A stretch of DNA of 64,000 nucleotides, from positions 3,038,001 through 3,102,000 of the forward strand of contig OZ244969.1 of assembly GCA_965222725.1 (NCBI GenBank), in the 5' to 3' direction. The DNA is from GCA-2748575 sp965222725 (lineage in GTDB: Bacteria; Pseudomonadota; Gammaproteobacteria; Pseudomonadales; Ketobacteraceae). Below the pieces are notes generated by a model that had not been told where the DNA came from, ran no database searches, and saw nothing but the letters and a program-made list of their open reading frames with translations. This document shows, in pieces, positions 43,379-51,580 of the stretch. The translations under genes and the position numbers were made by a program. Numbering within the stretch: position 1 is the stretch's first letter; each line of letters begins with the position of its first letter.

Positions 43379-44602
43379 ATGGACAAGCTGCGTCGCGCTT
43401 TTTTACGTAAATCACTGAAAACGGCTGGAATGGTGGCCATGGCGCCGGCGGTAGCCCGGCTGGGCCAGAACGCCCATGCGGCCGGCGCCAGCTTGCTGGA
43501 ACTGGGCCCGCTGGGGGCTCCCGATGATCTGGGAATCCGCCTGCCGGCGGGGTTCAGCTCCCGCAAGATTGCGCAGGCTTTTTACCGGGTGCCCAATACT
43601 CGCCGGGGCTGGCATATTTTCCCCGATGGTGGCGCCTGCTTTGAAACCGCTGACGCCGGCTGGATTTACGTGTCCAACAGCGAATTTCCAGTGGCGGGTG
43701 GCGTGCAGGCGGTACGCTTTAACGGCGCCGGGGATATTCAGGATGCCTATAACATCCTGTCCGGTACCAGTCTGAACTGTGCCGGTGGCGCGACCCCCTG
43801 GAATACCTGGCTGTCTTGCGAGGAACATGACCTGGGGTTTGTCTGGGAATGTGATCCCTACGGTGTGAAAAAAGCGGTGAAACACCCTTGCATGGGGATG
43901 TTCCGCCACGAGGCGGTGGCTGTAGACCCGATCCGGCAGCGGCTTTACCTGACGGAAGATACCGGTGATGGCTGCTTTTACCGCTTTACTCCCGATAACT
44001 ATCCGGATCTGAGTACCGGCATACTGGAAGTGGCGGTTATCGATGGTGTGACAACTGCCAGCGATATTGATCCGGCCGCCGTGCTTTCGGTACGCTGGGT
44101 AGTGGTGCCGGCACCCTTTCCGTCAGTGGAAAGCGGGCCACAGGGGACCTTGCTAAACAGTATTCCCACGCGCTACCAGGTAGATAACGCTACCCATTTT
44201 GATGGTGGCGAAGGGCTCTGGTATCACGATCAGACCATCTTCTTCACCACCAAAGGGGATAACCGGGTATGGGAGCTGGATCTGGCCAGCGACAGGCTGA
44301 GTATACTCTACGACTTCGCCACCTCGGCCAACCCTATATTGTCGGGCGTTGATAACATCACGGTGGCACCCTCCGGTGATATTATCGTGGCGGAAGATGG
44401 TGGCGATATGCAGCTGGTGGCGGTGAATGAATTCGGTGATGTGGCTGCGATTTTACAGGTAACGGATCAGGATCATTCCGAACTGACCGGCCCGGCTTTG
44501 AATCCTGCCGGAAACCGTTTGTATTTCAGCTCCCAGCGGGGACCGGAAAAACGCTTTCCCCGTAATCTGGGAATAACCTATGAAATTCTCGGGGCTTTCT
44601 AG
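43379..44602 (+). CDS. Short PhoX-like (DUF839) Tat-exported protein
   Basis: This 407-residue protein has a twin-arginine leader (RRAFLRKSLKTAGMVAMAPAVA). Next come blocks typical of the PhoX/DUF839 beta-propeller phosphatases: WIYVSNSEFP, ATPWNTWLSCEE, HEAVAVDPIRQRLYLTEDTGDGCFYRFTPD and GLWYHDQTIFFTTKGDNRVWELD. Glu in CEE and Asp in EDTGDG are in the positions of the metal ligands. True PhoX proteins are some 600 residues or more, so this is a reduced relative. Calcium/iron phosphatase activity is plausible but unproven. It is flanked by 139- and 179-base gaps and is probably monocistronic. Confidence 0.82.
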   Translation: MDKLRRAFLRKSLKTAGMVAMAPAVARLGQNAHAAGASLLELGPLGAPDDLGIRLPAGFSSRKIAQAFYRVPNTRRGWHIFPDGGACFETADAGWIYVSNSEFPVAGGVQAVRFNGAGDIQDAYNILSGTSLNCAGGATPWNTWLSCEEHDLGFVWECDPYGVKKAVKHPCMGMFRHEAVAVDPIRQRLYLTEDTGDGCFYRFTPDNYPDLSTGILEVAVIDGVTTASDIDPAAVLSVRWVVVPAPFPSVESGPQGTLLNSIPTRYQVDNATHFDGGEGLWYHDQTIFFTTKGDNRVWELDLASDRLSILYDFATSANPILSGVDNITVAPSGDIIVAEDGGDMQLVAVNEFGDVAAILQVTDQDHSELTGPALNPAGNRLYFSSQRGPEKRFPRNLGITYEILGAF

Positions 44603-44712
44603 GCACAGTGTGCGATTTATCAACGATTGCAATTAAAACGTCGTACTTCTATTAGAAAAAATTCATTTCCCTTTAATTGCCGGTTCCTTTTCTCCCGGCA
44701 TGCTTAACCTCA

Positions 44713-44750
44713 GGAAAAAGAGAAGAGCACCAGGAATTCTCTCTTTTTCC
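44713..44750 (+). other. Leader stem-loop upstream of the VPLPA-CTERM gene
   Basis: GGAAAAAGAGA and TCTCTTTTTCC form an 11-bp perfect stem with a 16-base loop, 32 bases before the start codon. It could be an mRNA stability or regulatory hairpin. No T-run follows. Confidence 0.4.
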
Positions 44751-44781
44751 AGGGGTTAAATTATTGCAAACGGGGGATGTT

Positions 44782-45615
44782 ATGAATCTTGCGAGTGTTC
44801 GCAGACCGGTAAACGCCAGCCTCATGCTGGGTTTTTATTTTCTGATCAGTCTTGTTTTTTCAACGTCAGCCAGCGCAGGCACCATTGTGCAGTGCGGTGC
44901 GGCTGAATGTTCCAGCACCTTTTCCATTTATATCGACGGCGCCAGCGAAGAAGTGGGCGGCGGCATGATCTGGTACGATGCCGAAACCGGAGATATTTCC
45001 CTGGATACCAGCCACATTCGTGGTGGTGGCATGGTTGATCCCATGAGTCAGGGCCTGATGTGGAACCTGGATGACGGTTCACAGATTATGGTGAATTCTG
45101 TGTTCGGTAATGCCGATCCTGTTCTGGGGTTTGGCCTGGGGGCCAGCACGGGAGCAACGGGCCGTTCCTTTACCTTCAGTTTTGATCTGCCCATTGCACT
45201 GGAAGGCGCCGTGGAAGCATCTTCCAGCGTGTCCTATTCGCTCACGTCCACCACCGAAGCCGGCGCCCAGATTTTGCCTTTGGGTAGTAAAGTGGTGAAT
45301 GCTTATGATGTGGATACCAGCTTCCCCAGCATTGGATCGCTGGATAAAAACGTCGCAGTGGGCGATGCCTTTGGTTTCAGCGGTGGCCCGCAAACCCGGA
45401 ACTCCCCGGTGTACACTGCCTCCAGTATGCTCGCGGCTGATCTGGCCTACGATCTGATGACTGCCCAGATTGCCTTTACCCTGAGCCCCAATTCCAGTGT
45501 CGGCATCTCAGGTTTTGTGCAGCAGGTACCGGTGCCATTGCCCGCCACTTTACCGCTGTTACTGCTGGCATTGTCGGGGCTGGGCGTTCTTAAGTACCGT
45601 AGCGGAAAAGCCTGA
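44782..45615 (+). CDS. Secreted protein with VPLPA/PEP-CTERM-like sorting tail
   Basis: From ATG 44782, which follows a GGGGG ribosome site, the product is 277 residues. It has an N-terminal signal (LMLGFYFLISLVFSTSASA) and a beta-rich body of unknown fold. The C-terminal tripartite tail has VPVPLPATLPLLLLALSGLG, then the basic KYRSGKA. That tail matches the VPLPA variant of PEP-CTERM sorting signals, which are cleaved by exosortases and mark extracellular matrix or surface proteins. Cys in QCGAAECSS may form a disulfide. No exosortase gene is present in this window. The body function is not recognised. Confidence 0.82.
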   Translation: MNLASVRRPVNASLMLGFYFLISLVFSTSASAGTIVQCGAAECSSTFSIYIDGASEEVGGGMIWYDAETGDISLDTSHIRGGGMVDPMSQGLMWNLDDGSQIMVNSVFGNADPVLGFGLGASTGATGRSFTFSFDLPIALEGAVEASSSVSYSLTSTTEAGAQILPLGSKVVNAYDVDTSFPSIGSLDKNVAVGDAFGFSGGPQTRNSPVYTASSMLAADLAYDLMTAQIAFTLSPNSSVGISGFVQQVPVPLPATLPLLLLALSGLGVLKYRSGKA

Positions 45616-45848
45616 ATGATCCGCCAATAGTTGCCTGATGCCCTGTCGTCAGCAATTGAGGCCTTTCTGCAGAACGGCCCGTATAGCTGGTCGCTAGGGG
45701 GCATTGTTCCCTGAAAGTCTGTCGTTAAATGTGCTCCATACCCAATAGCCATGTGTTCGGTGGTGGCAGGAACATGACAAGCGTTTTTTAAACCGTTAAG
45801 GTGAAATATCCTCGGGTTGAACGTTTTGAGTTGGAGGTAAGGGAGCGC

Positions 45849-47030
45849 ATGAGCCAGCAAACCACCGGTGTTTCACGCAAGAGTGAACGGGTAGCCGATA
45901 TCGTCCAGTCCGATATCCGGGCCATGACCCAGCGCAGTCAGGAACTGGGGGGCGTGAATCTGGGGCAGGGGGTTTGCGATACACCGCCGCCGCAAGCGGT
46001 AATCGACAATATCCTGCCTGCGGTAAAAGCCGGCCATAACAGTTACACCCGCTTTGATGGCATTGAACGCCTGCGCCATGCCCTGGCGGGCAAACTGCTG
46101 CGGGATTACGATTTAAAAGCCGATCCGGAAAAAGAAATCGTGGTTACCCTGGGCACCACCGGCGCCTTTGCCTGTACCATCACCGCCCTGTGCAACCCCG
46201 GTGACCGCATTCTGATGCTGGAACCCTATTACGGTTATCACCTGAATACCTCCCTGATTGCCGGCCTGGTGCCTGATCTGGTGCCCACCAACGCAGACGA
46301 TTTTTCCCTGGATATTGATGCTCTGGAAGCAAAGGCCAAAGGTGCCAGCGCCATCGTGATTAACACACCCGCCAATCCGTCGGGCCATGTGTTTTCCCGT
46401 ACTGAACTGGAGGCGGTTGCGGATATCTGTCAGCGTCATGATCTGCTGTGCATTACCGACGAAATCTATGAGTACTTTGTTTATGACGGTTTGCAACATA
46501 TCAGCATGGCAACCCTGCCTGGCATGTGGGAGCGCACGGTGACCATTTCCGGGTATTCAAAAACCTTCAGCATTACCGGCTGGCGGATTGGCTATCTGGT
46601 AGCGCCACCGGAACTGACAGAACCCATCGGCATCGTGAATGATCTTTATTACGCCTGCGCACCCGCGCCCCTGCAGCATGCAGTTGCCGCCGCCATAGAA
46701 ACACTGGAACCGTCTTTTTACACAGACATTGCGCAAGAGTATCAGCAAAAGCGCGACCGTTTTTGCAGCATGCTGAAAGCAGCCGGCTTACCACCCCATG
46801 TGCCCCAGGGCGCGTATTATGTGCTGACGGATATCAGTTCCCTGGGATGTGACACGGCCAAACAGGCCGCCATGAAATTGCTGGAAGAAGCCGGCGTTAC
46901 CAGCATTCCGGGATCTGCGTTCTTTCAGCAGGCCAAAGGCGAGTCACTGGTACGTTTCTGTTTTGCCAAAGACGATGACACTCTGACACTGGCAGGCGAG
47001 CGCTTGCTGAAATGGGCCGAACAGCGCTAA
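45849..47030 (+). CDS. Class I/II PLP-dependent aminotransferase
   Basis: The product is 393 residues from ATG 45849, which follows GGAGG/AGGGAG; an in-frame GTG at 45801 has no comparable site. Hallmarks are VNLGQGVCDTPPP, TLGTTGAFACT, EPYYGYHL, NTPANPSGHVF, ITDEIYEYFVYD and the PLP lysine in SGYSKTFSITGWRIGYL. An Arg near the end (LVRFCFAKD) binds the substrate carboxylate. The phrasing resembles the kynurenine/methionine aminotransferase (YbdL-like) subgroup. The exact amino donor is not determinable. The next gene, a CoA-transferase, has its own promoter-like signals. Confidence 0.9.
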   Translation: MSQQTTGVSRKSERVADIVQSDIRAMTQRSQELGGVNLGQGVCDTPPPQAVIDNILPAVKAGHNSYTRFDGIERLRHALAGKLLRDYDLKADPEKEIVVTLGTTGAFACTITALCNPGDRILMLEPYYGYHLNTSLIAGLVPDLVPTNADDFSLDIDALEAKAKGASAIVINTPANPSGHVFSRTELEAVADICQRHDLLCITDEIYEYFVYDGLQHISMATLPGMWERTVTISGYSKTFSITGWRIGYLVAPPELTEPIGIVNDLYYACAPAPLQHAVAAAIETLEPSFYTDIAQEYQQKRDRFCSMLKAAGLPPHVPQGAYYVLTDISSLGCDTAKQAAMKLLEEAGVTSIPGSAFFQQAKGESLVRFCFAKDDDTLTLAGERLLKWAEQR

Positions 47031-47090
47031 GGCTTCACAAGCTTAACGTTAACTTTTCCTGTTCACAGCAAAGATACGAATATCACGACA

Positions 47091-47110
47091 GTGGTTATCA
47101 GTGGTTATCA
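47091..47110 (+). repeat. Tandem 10-bp direct repeat, possible activator site
   Basis: GTGGTTATCA is repeated twice with no spacer and a decayed third copy (TTGGTTGCC) follows. With the TATAAT at 47145-47150 the repeat is centred about 55 bases before the expected start, a common activator position. Confidence 0.45.
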
Positions 47111-47144
47111 TTGGTTGCCCTCTGTGCCATCATCTTGCCCCGGA

Positions 47145-47150
47145 TATAAT
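47145..47150 (+). promoter_or_regulatory. Consensus -10 box of the CoA-transferase gene
   Basis: A perfect TATAAT lies 35 bases before ATG 47185. The -35 region has no good match to TTGACA, which suits an activator-dependent promoter. Confidence 0.55.
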
Positions 47151-47184
47151 AGTCCAGAAAACAATAACCAGGGGGAATCAGGTC

Positions 47185-48378
47185 ATGGAAAAACCACTCA
47201 GCGGAATTCGGGTGATTGAAGTGGGCCAGCTGCTGGCGGGCCCTTTTACCGGCACCATGCTGGCCTATTACGGTGCTGAAGTGATCAAGGTGGAGCCGCC
47301 CGGTGCCGGTGATCCCATTCGCCAGTGGCGCGAAGTTAAAAACGGTACTTCATTCTGGTGGCGCAGTCTGGGGCGCAATAAAAAATGCGTGACCCTGGAT
47401 CTTAAAACCGAGCGTGGCCGGGAACTGTTAAAAGAACTGATTCTGCAGGCCGATGTGCTGATCGAAAATTTCCGCCCCGGGGTCATGGAGAAGTGGGGCC
47501 TGGGACCAACCCTGTTCGAACAGGAACACCCGGAGCTGGTGTATGCCCGCATCTCCGGTTATGGGCAGGATGGCCCCATGGCGCAAAAACCGGGCTTTGC
47601 CTCCGTATGCGAAGGTTTCAGTGGCTTTCGTTATGTGAACGGTTTTCCCGATCAGGCACCCGTGCGCCCCAATCTGAGCCTGGGGGATTCGCTTGCATCT
47701 CTGCATGCCGCGTTCGGCATACTGATGGCATTGCATCATCGTAACAAAACCGGTGTGGGCAAAGGCCAGGTGGTGGATGTGGCCCTGTACGAAAGCATGT
47801 TCAACATGATGGAGGCGGTGGTGCCGGAATACTCCGGCGCCGGCGTGGTACGCCAGCCATCGGGAACCACGGTTACCGGCATTGTACCCACCAACACCTA
47901 TCGCTGCGGCGATGGCAAATACGTGGTGATCGGTGGCAATGGTGACTCTATTTTCAAACGTTTGATGGAGGCCATTGGCCGGGCCGATATGGCGGAAGAT
48001 CCTCGCCTGGCTACCAATCAGGGCCGAGTGAAACATGAAGCGGAAATTGATTCCGTGCTGAGCCAGTGGACCCGATCCCTGCCCAGTGATCAGGTATTGC
48101 AATGCCTGGAGGAGGCGCGGGTACCTTCCGGGCCCATCTATAATGTGGAGGATATCTTTGCTGATCCCCAGTATCAGGCGCGGGGCATGCTGGAGACCGT
48201 GGCCGTGGATGGCGAGAGTATTACCATTCCTGCCATTGCCCCCAAACTGAGCCATACTCCGGGAAGCACGGAATGGGCCGGCCCGGCGGTGGGTTCCCAC
48301 ACGCAGGAGGTGTTTGGCGAATTGCTGGGGCTGAACGAGGCCGAACTGGCAGCGCTAGTGGAGCAGGGAGTGGTGTAG
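47185..48378 (+). CDS. CaiB/BaiF family III CoA-transferase
   Basis: The product is 397 residues from ATG 47185 with a GGGGG/AGG ribosome site; an upstream in-frame opening from 47101 has no support. Family III marks are GIRVIEVGQLLAGPFTG, GAEVIKVEPPGAGDPIR, RNKKCVTLDLKTERGRE, VLIENFRPGVMEKWGLG, ISGYGQDGP and VDVALYESMFNMMEAVVPEY. An Asp in the GDSLAS region is in the place of the catalytic residue (CaiB Asp169). The enzyme moves CoA between carboxylic acids through an anhydride path. The substrates are unknown. The end overlaps a small minus-strand gene by 24 bases. Confidence 0.92.
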   Translation: MEKPLSGIRVIEVGQLLAGPFTGTMLAYYGAEVIKVEPPGAGDPIRQWREVKNGTSFWWRSLGRNKKCVTLDLKTERGRELLKELILQADVLIENFRPGVMEKWGLGPTLFEQEHPELVYARISGYGQDGPMAQKPGFASVCEGFSGFRYVNGFPDQAPVRPNLSLGDSLASLHAAFGILMALHHRNKTGVGKGQVVDVALYESMFNMMEAVVPEYSGAGVVRQPSGTTVTGIVPTNTYRCGDGKYVVIGGNGDSIFKRLMEAIGRADMAEDPRLATNQGRVKHEAEIDSVLSQWTRSLPSDQVLQCLEEARVPSGPIYNVEDIFADPQYQARGMLETVAVDGESITIPAIAPKLSHTPGSTEWAGPAVGSHTQEVFGELLGLNEAELAALVEQGVV

Positions 48379-48546
48379 TGCCAGTAAACCGGTGGTGCTG
48401 ACGGTAAAAATTCCGTAGGCTTTTTCCATTACCGGATCCAGCTGTGTCTGGAAAACTGACAGGCACATCAGTCCCAGTGCGGCGATGGCGGTGATCATCA
48501 GCAGGTTGGGAATCAGTTTTGCGGCTTTGGTATGGTCTGTTTTCAT
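48355..48546 (-). CDS. Small two-helix membrane protein, hypothetical
   Basis: From the ATG at 48546 this is a 63-residue peptide with a basic N-terminus (MKTDHTKAAK), a strong hydrophobic helix (LLMITAIAALGLMCLSVF) and a weaker second one (FTVSTTGLLAL) before HHSLLH. An AGGA sequence lies about 10 bases upstream of the start. It is divergent from the NarL-type kinase gene and its 3' end overlaps the CoA-transferase by 24 bases. I do not recognise a family. Hydrophobicity, plausible start and otherwise empty DNA are the only support. Confidence 0.45.
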   Translation of the reverse strand: MKTDHTKAAKLIPNLLMITAIAALGLMCLSVFQTQLDPVMEKAYGIFTVSTTGLLALHHSLLH

Positions 48547-48654
48547 TGGGCCAGTGTCCTGCCGGAAGCCTTTCAACAACAACCCCACGTTTGGGGGGGA
48601 TGCCAGACTTTCCAGTGGGGAGGGTCACCAAAGTTTGGTAACCTTAAACCACTT

Positions 48655-50904
48655 ATGAATAATACGGCTATGAATATTTCTGAAGTTGCCCGCCTTAAAC
48701 CCGGTCAGTATTCACCGCAGGTAATCCTGATTGCGGTGGCCGCTCTGGTGTTTTCCTTTCTGGCAGTGCTGGTTTACGAGGCACTGCATGTGCCTGCGTT
48801 GGGAGTCAGTTTTACCCGTGATCTGAACGGTACTGAGAATGTCGCCGGGAATGGCGACGATAAAGCCAAAGGGCCTGTTTCCGGGTTATTGGTGGAATCC
48901 GTGCAGAACCCGGCGTTGCAGGATCAGCTGAGCCCCGGTGATCGCCTAGTCGCTGTGTACGTCGGTTCGCAACGGGTGGAGCTGAATCAGGAAACTCTGA
49001 TTGCCGATATCGACGGGCTTGCCAGCTTTGATCGCTTTAACCTTTTTCTGGATGAGCAGCAGGCCCTGTACGACATGCTGCAATCGGATCAGGTGACCCT
49101 GGTCACGGCAGATGGCAAAACCCTGCAGGTACAGCCCCTGCAGAGCCGCCATCTGAGCGTGATTCCCTGGCAATCCTGGGTGCTGTATTTCTTTGCGCTG
49201 GTGGCACTCTTTATTGGAATTGCGGTATGGATCTACCGCCGGGATGAAATCGCTACCCGGCTGCTGGCATTGAGCGGGGTGGGCTATGCCCTGTGCATGC
49301 TGACCGTGGGCACCTATTCCGAACGTGAACTCATGCTGCCGGCGGATTTCTTCCAGACTATATCTGCCATTAATCACCTCGGTGCCCAGCTGTTTGCGTA
49401 CGCCATCTTTGCCCTGATATGGATATACCCGGAACCCTTGGGTGATCGCCGGGTGGTGTACGGCATTCTGGGCTTTACCCTGCTGGACTGGCTGGGCCGC
49501 ACCCTGCAAATCATTGAATGGCCCATTAACACCTATGTGATGCACTTTATTATTCCCTGTGTGCTGGGCACCGCCTGTGCCGTGCTGCAGTGGCGACGGG
49601 CCAAGGACAAGCCCATTGAACGCGCTATTGTTGGCTGGATGCTGTTGTCGGTAGTGGTCACGACTCAGCTCACCTTTCTGCTGTACACCATTCCCATTGT
49701 GTTTGGCGGTGATCCCTGGATTTCCCTGTGGAGTGCTGCCGGCCTGTTGCTGTGTCTGTATCTGGGGCTTGCCATGGGCGTGGCCCGTTACCGCCTGTTT
49801 GATCTCGATCGTTGGTGGTTTGCCATCTGGGTATGGTTTTTCAGTGGTGCCTTTGTGATTTGCGCCGATCTGGCACTGATCGTATTTATGAACATGAATC
49901 CGCTGGGTGCCCTGAGTGTGGCCATTCTGGTGGTGGGCTGGGTGTATTTTCCCATTCGCCAGTGGATGGTGCAGCGTTACCTGGGAGACGGTCGCCAGCG
50001 TATGGAGAACTTCCTGCCGGAATTTATTCATCGCTTTTTCGGTTCCCGCAATTATGCGGAACTGCACGAACAATGGCTGGAGCTGTTGCGGCGCATACTC
50101 AAGCCGCTCACCATTGAAGTTAGCGATCAGCCCCTGCGGGAAGTGAATCTGGTGAACAACGGAATGGAAATAGTGGCGCCCTCCATTGATCAGCAACAAA
50201 CCCTGCGAATCGTTGGCCGGGAATACGGCAAGGCACTGTTTTCCAATCAGGATCTGCGCCTGGTGCGCGGGCTTTATACCCTGGTGTACCAATCGGCAGA
50301 GCTGCGTAAAAAACAGGATCAGGCGGTGCACGTGGAACGGGAACGCATTATGCGGGACCTGCACGATGACGTGGGCGCCAAGCTGCTGTCTCTGGTGCAT
50401 AATGCCCGCTCCGCAAAAAATCAGGAGCTGGCGAAAAGTGCACTCACCACCCTGCGGGAAGCCATTTACAGCCTGCAGGACCGGGATCCCATTCTGCTGG
50501 AAAACGCGCTGGCAGACTGGCGCGCGGAATTACAGGAGCGGCTGGAAATGGCGGATGTGGAAATCATCTGGTCCCAGCCCGACAGCCTTCCGGAAGTGCT
50601 GCTGGATAATCATCAATGGGTTAACTGGGGGCGGATTTTACGGGAAGCCGTCACCAATGCCCTGAAGCACGCCCATCCTGATCTGGTCATGGTGGACATT
50701 GAGTGCGATGATCGGGAAATGCGCCTGAAAGTATTCAACGACGGTTCCAATCTGCCCCTGAAAGACTGGGTGGCCGGAACCGGTATTACCAATATCAAAC
50801 GCCGGGTTTCGGAACTGGGTGGTGTGGCACACTGGGGCATGCAGACACAGGATTTTACCAAAGGTGTCTTGCTGACGGTGGCCTGTCCCTTTGAGAAAAA
50901 ATAA
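48655..50904 (+). CDS. NarL-type membrane sensor histidine kinase with PDZ-like periplasmic domain
   Basis: This kinase is about 749 residues. One N-terminal helix (VILIAVAALVFSFLAVLVY) and a periplasmic region with a PDZ-like core (SGLLVESVQNPALQDQLSPG then DRLVAVYVG, about 60-170) come first. Six or so membrane helices (about 180-430) follow, then a linker domain. HisKA_3 has His570 in RDLHDDVGAKL. The HATPase is NarX-like (REAVTNALKHAHPD; GTGITNIKRRVSELGG). The LuxR-type regulator starts 20 bases downstream and is its obvious partner. The ribosome site before ATG 48655 is poor; ATG 48670 is an alternative. Confidence 0.88.
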   Translation: MNNTAMNISEVARLKPGQYSPQVILIAVAALVFSFLAVLVYEALHVPALGVSFTRDLNGTENVAGNGDDKAKGPVSGLLVESVQNPALQDQLSPGDRLVAVYVGSQRVELNQETLIADIDGLASFDRFNLFLDEQQALYDMLQSDQVTLVTADGKTLQVQPLQSRHLSVIPWQSWVLYFFALVALFIGIAVWIYRRDEIATRLLALSGVGYALCMLTVGTYSERELMLPADFFQTISAINHLGAQLFAYAIFALIWIYPEPLGDRRVVYGILGFTLLDWLGRTLQIIEWPINTYVMHFIIPCVLGTACAVLQWRRAKDKPIERAIVGWMLLSVVVTTQLTFLLYTIPIVFGGDPWISLWSAAGLLLCLYLGLAMGVARYRLFDLDRWWFAIWVWFFSGAFVICADLALIVFMNMNPLGALSVAILVVGWVYFPIRQWMVQRYLGDGRQRMENFLPEFIHRFFGSRNYAELHEQWLELLRRILKPLTIEVSDQPLREVNLVNNGMEIVAPSIDQQQTLRIVGREYGKALFSNQDLRLVRGLYTLVYQSAELRKKQDQAVHVERERIMRDLHDDVGAKLLSLVHNARSAKNQELAKSALTTLREAIYSLQDRDPILLENALADWRAELQERLEMADVEIIWSQPDSLPEVLLDNHQWVNWGRILREAVTNALKHAHPDLVMVDIECDDREMRLKVFNDGSNLPLKDWVAGTGITNIKRRVSELGGVAHWGMQTQDFTKGVLLTVACPFEKK

Positions 50905-50924
50905 CACTGGCGAGGAGCTGCAGC

Positions 50925-51572
50925 ATGCAACTGGCACTACTGGTAGAAGACTTTAAAGATACCCGGGCCTGGTTCCGGGAAATTCTGGAAGAAGCTTTTC
51001 CGGGGGTGGAAGTGATTGAGGCAGCCACGGTTGCCGATGCCACCCGGATTATTGGCGATTACCAGTTCGATCTGGCGCTGGTGGACCTGAATCTGCCCGA
51101 CGGGCAGGGCAACGAAATTCTGCGTTGCCTGAGTGAAAGCAATCCGCAAACCATCAGCGTGGTGGCCACCGTATTTAACGACGACCAGCATATTTTTTCT
51201 GCCCTCAAGGACGGCGCTCAGGGGTATCTGTTAAAGGATCAGGGCAAGGAGCTGATTCTGAAAAAACTCAAGGGCATTCTGGAAAACGAGCCGCCCCTGT
51301 CGCCGGGGATTGCGCGCCGTATACTGGGGCACTTCCAGGCCCAGAAACCCCGGCAAAAACCGGAAACCGGTTTAACCGGAAGAGAAGAGGAAATACTGAC
51401 ATTGATCGGCAAAGGGCTGAACCGCCCGGAAATATCCCGGATGCTGAATATTTCCCCCCATACCACCGCCGGTTATGTGAAAAGTATTTACCGCAAACTG
51501 AACATTTCCTCCCGGGCAGAAGCTGCCATGGAAGCGGCCCGGTTGGGTTTGATCAGCACCGATTACGATTAA
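50925..51572 (+). CDS. NarL/FixJ family response regulator
   Basis: This 215-residue regulator has a receiver domain (about 1-120), with the phosphoacceptor Asp in LALVDLNLPDGQGNE and the conserved Lys in GYLLKDQGKE. The LuxR-type helix-turn-helix (about 145-210) is TGREEEILTLIGKGLNRPEI then ISPHTTAGYVKSIYRKL. It is co-transcribed with the NarL-type kinase 20 bases upstream and has a good GAGGAGC ribosome site. Its targets are unknown. The 3' end faces the hybrid kinase gene across 8 bases. Confidence 0.95.
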   Translation: MQLALLVEDFKDTRAWFREILEEAFPGVEVIEAATVADATRIIGDYQFDLALVDLNLPDGQGNEILRCLSESNPQTISVVATVFNDDQHIFSALKDGAQGYLLKDQGKELILKKLKGILENEPPLSPGIARRILGHFQAQKPRQKPETGLTGREEEILTLIGKGLNRPEISRMLNISPHTTAGYVKSIYRKLNISSRAEAAMEAARLGLISTDYD

Positions 51573-51580
51573 AACCCGTG

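Noticed and set aside
44754..44767. GG-N10-GC core resembling a sigma54 -24/-12 promoter before the VPLPA-CTERM gene
   Set aside because: The transcription start would fall about 3 bases before the start codon, leaving no ribosome site, and the flanks do not match TGGCAC.
48946..50400. Very long antisense open frame within the NarL-type kinase gene
   Set aside because: Product is low-complexity, His/Gln-rich shadow of a well-supported kinase on the other strand.
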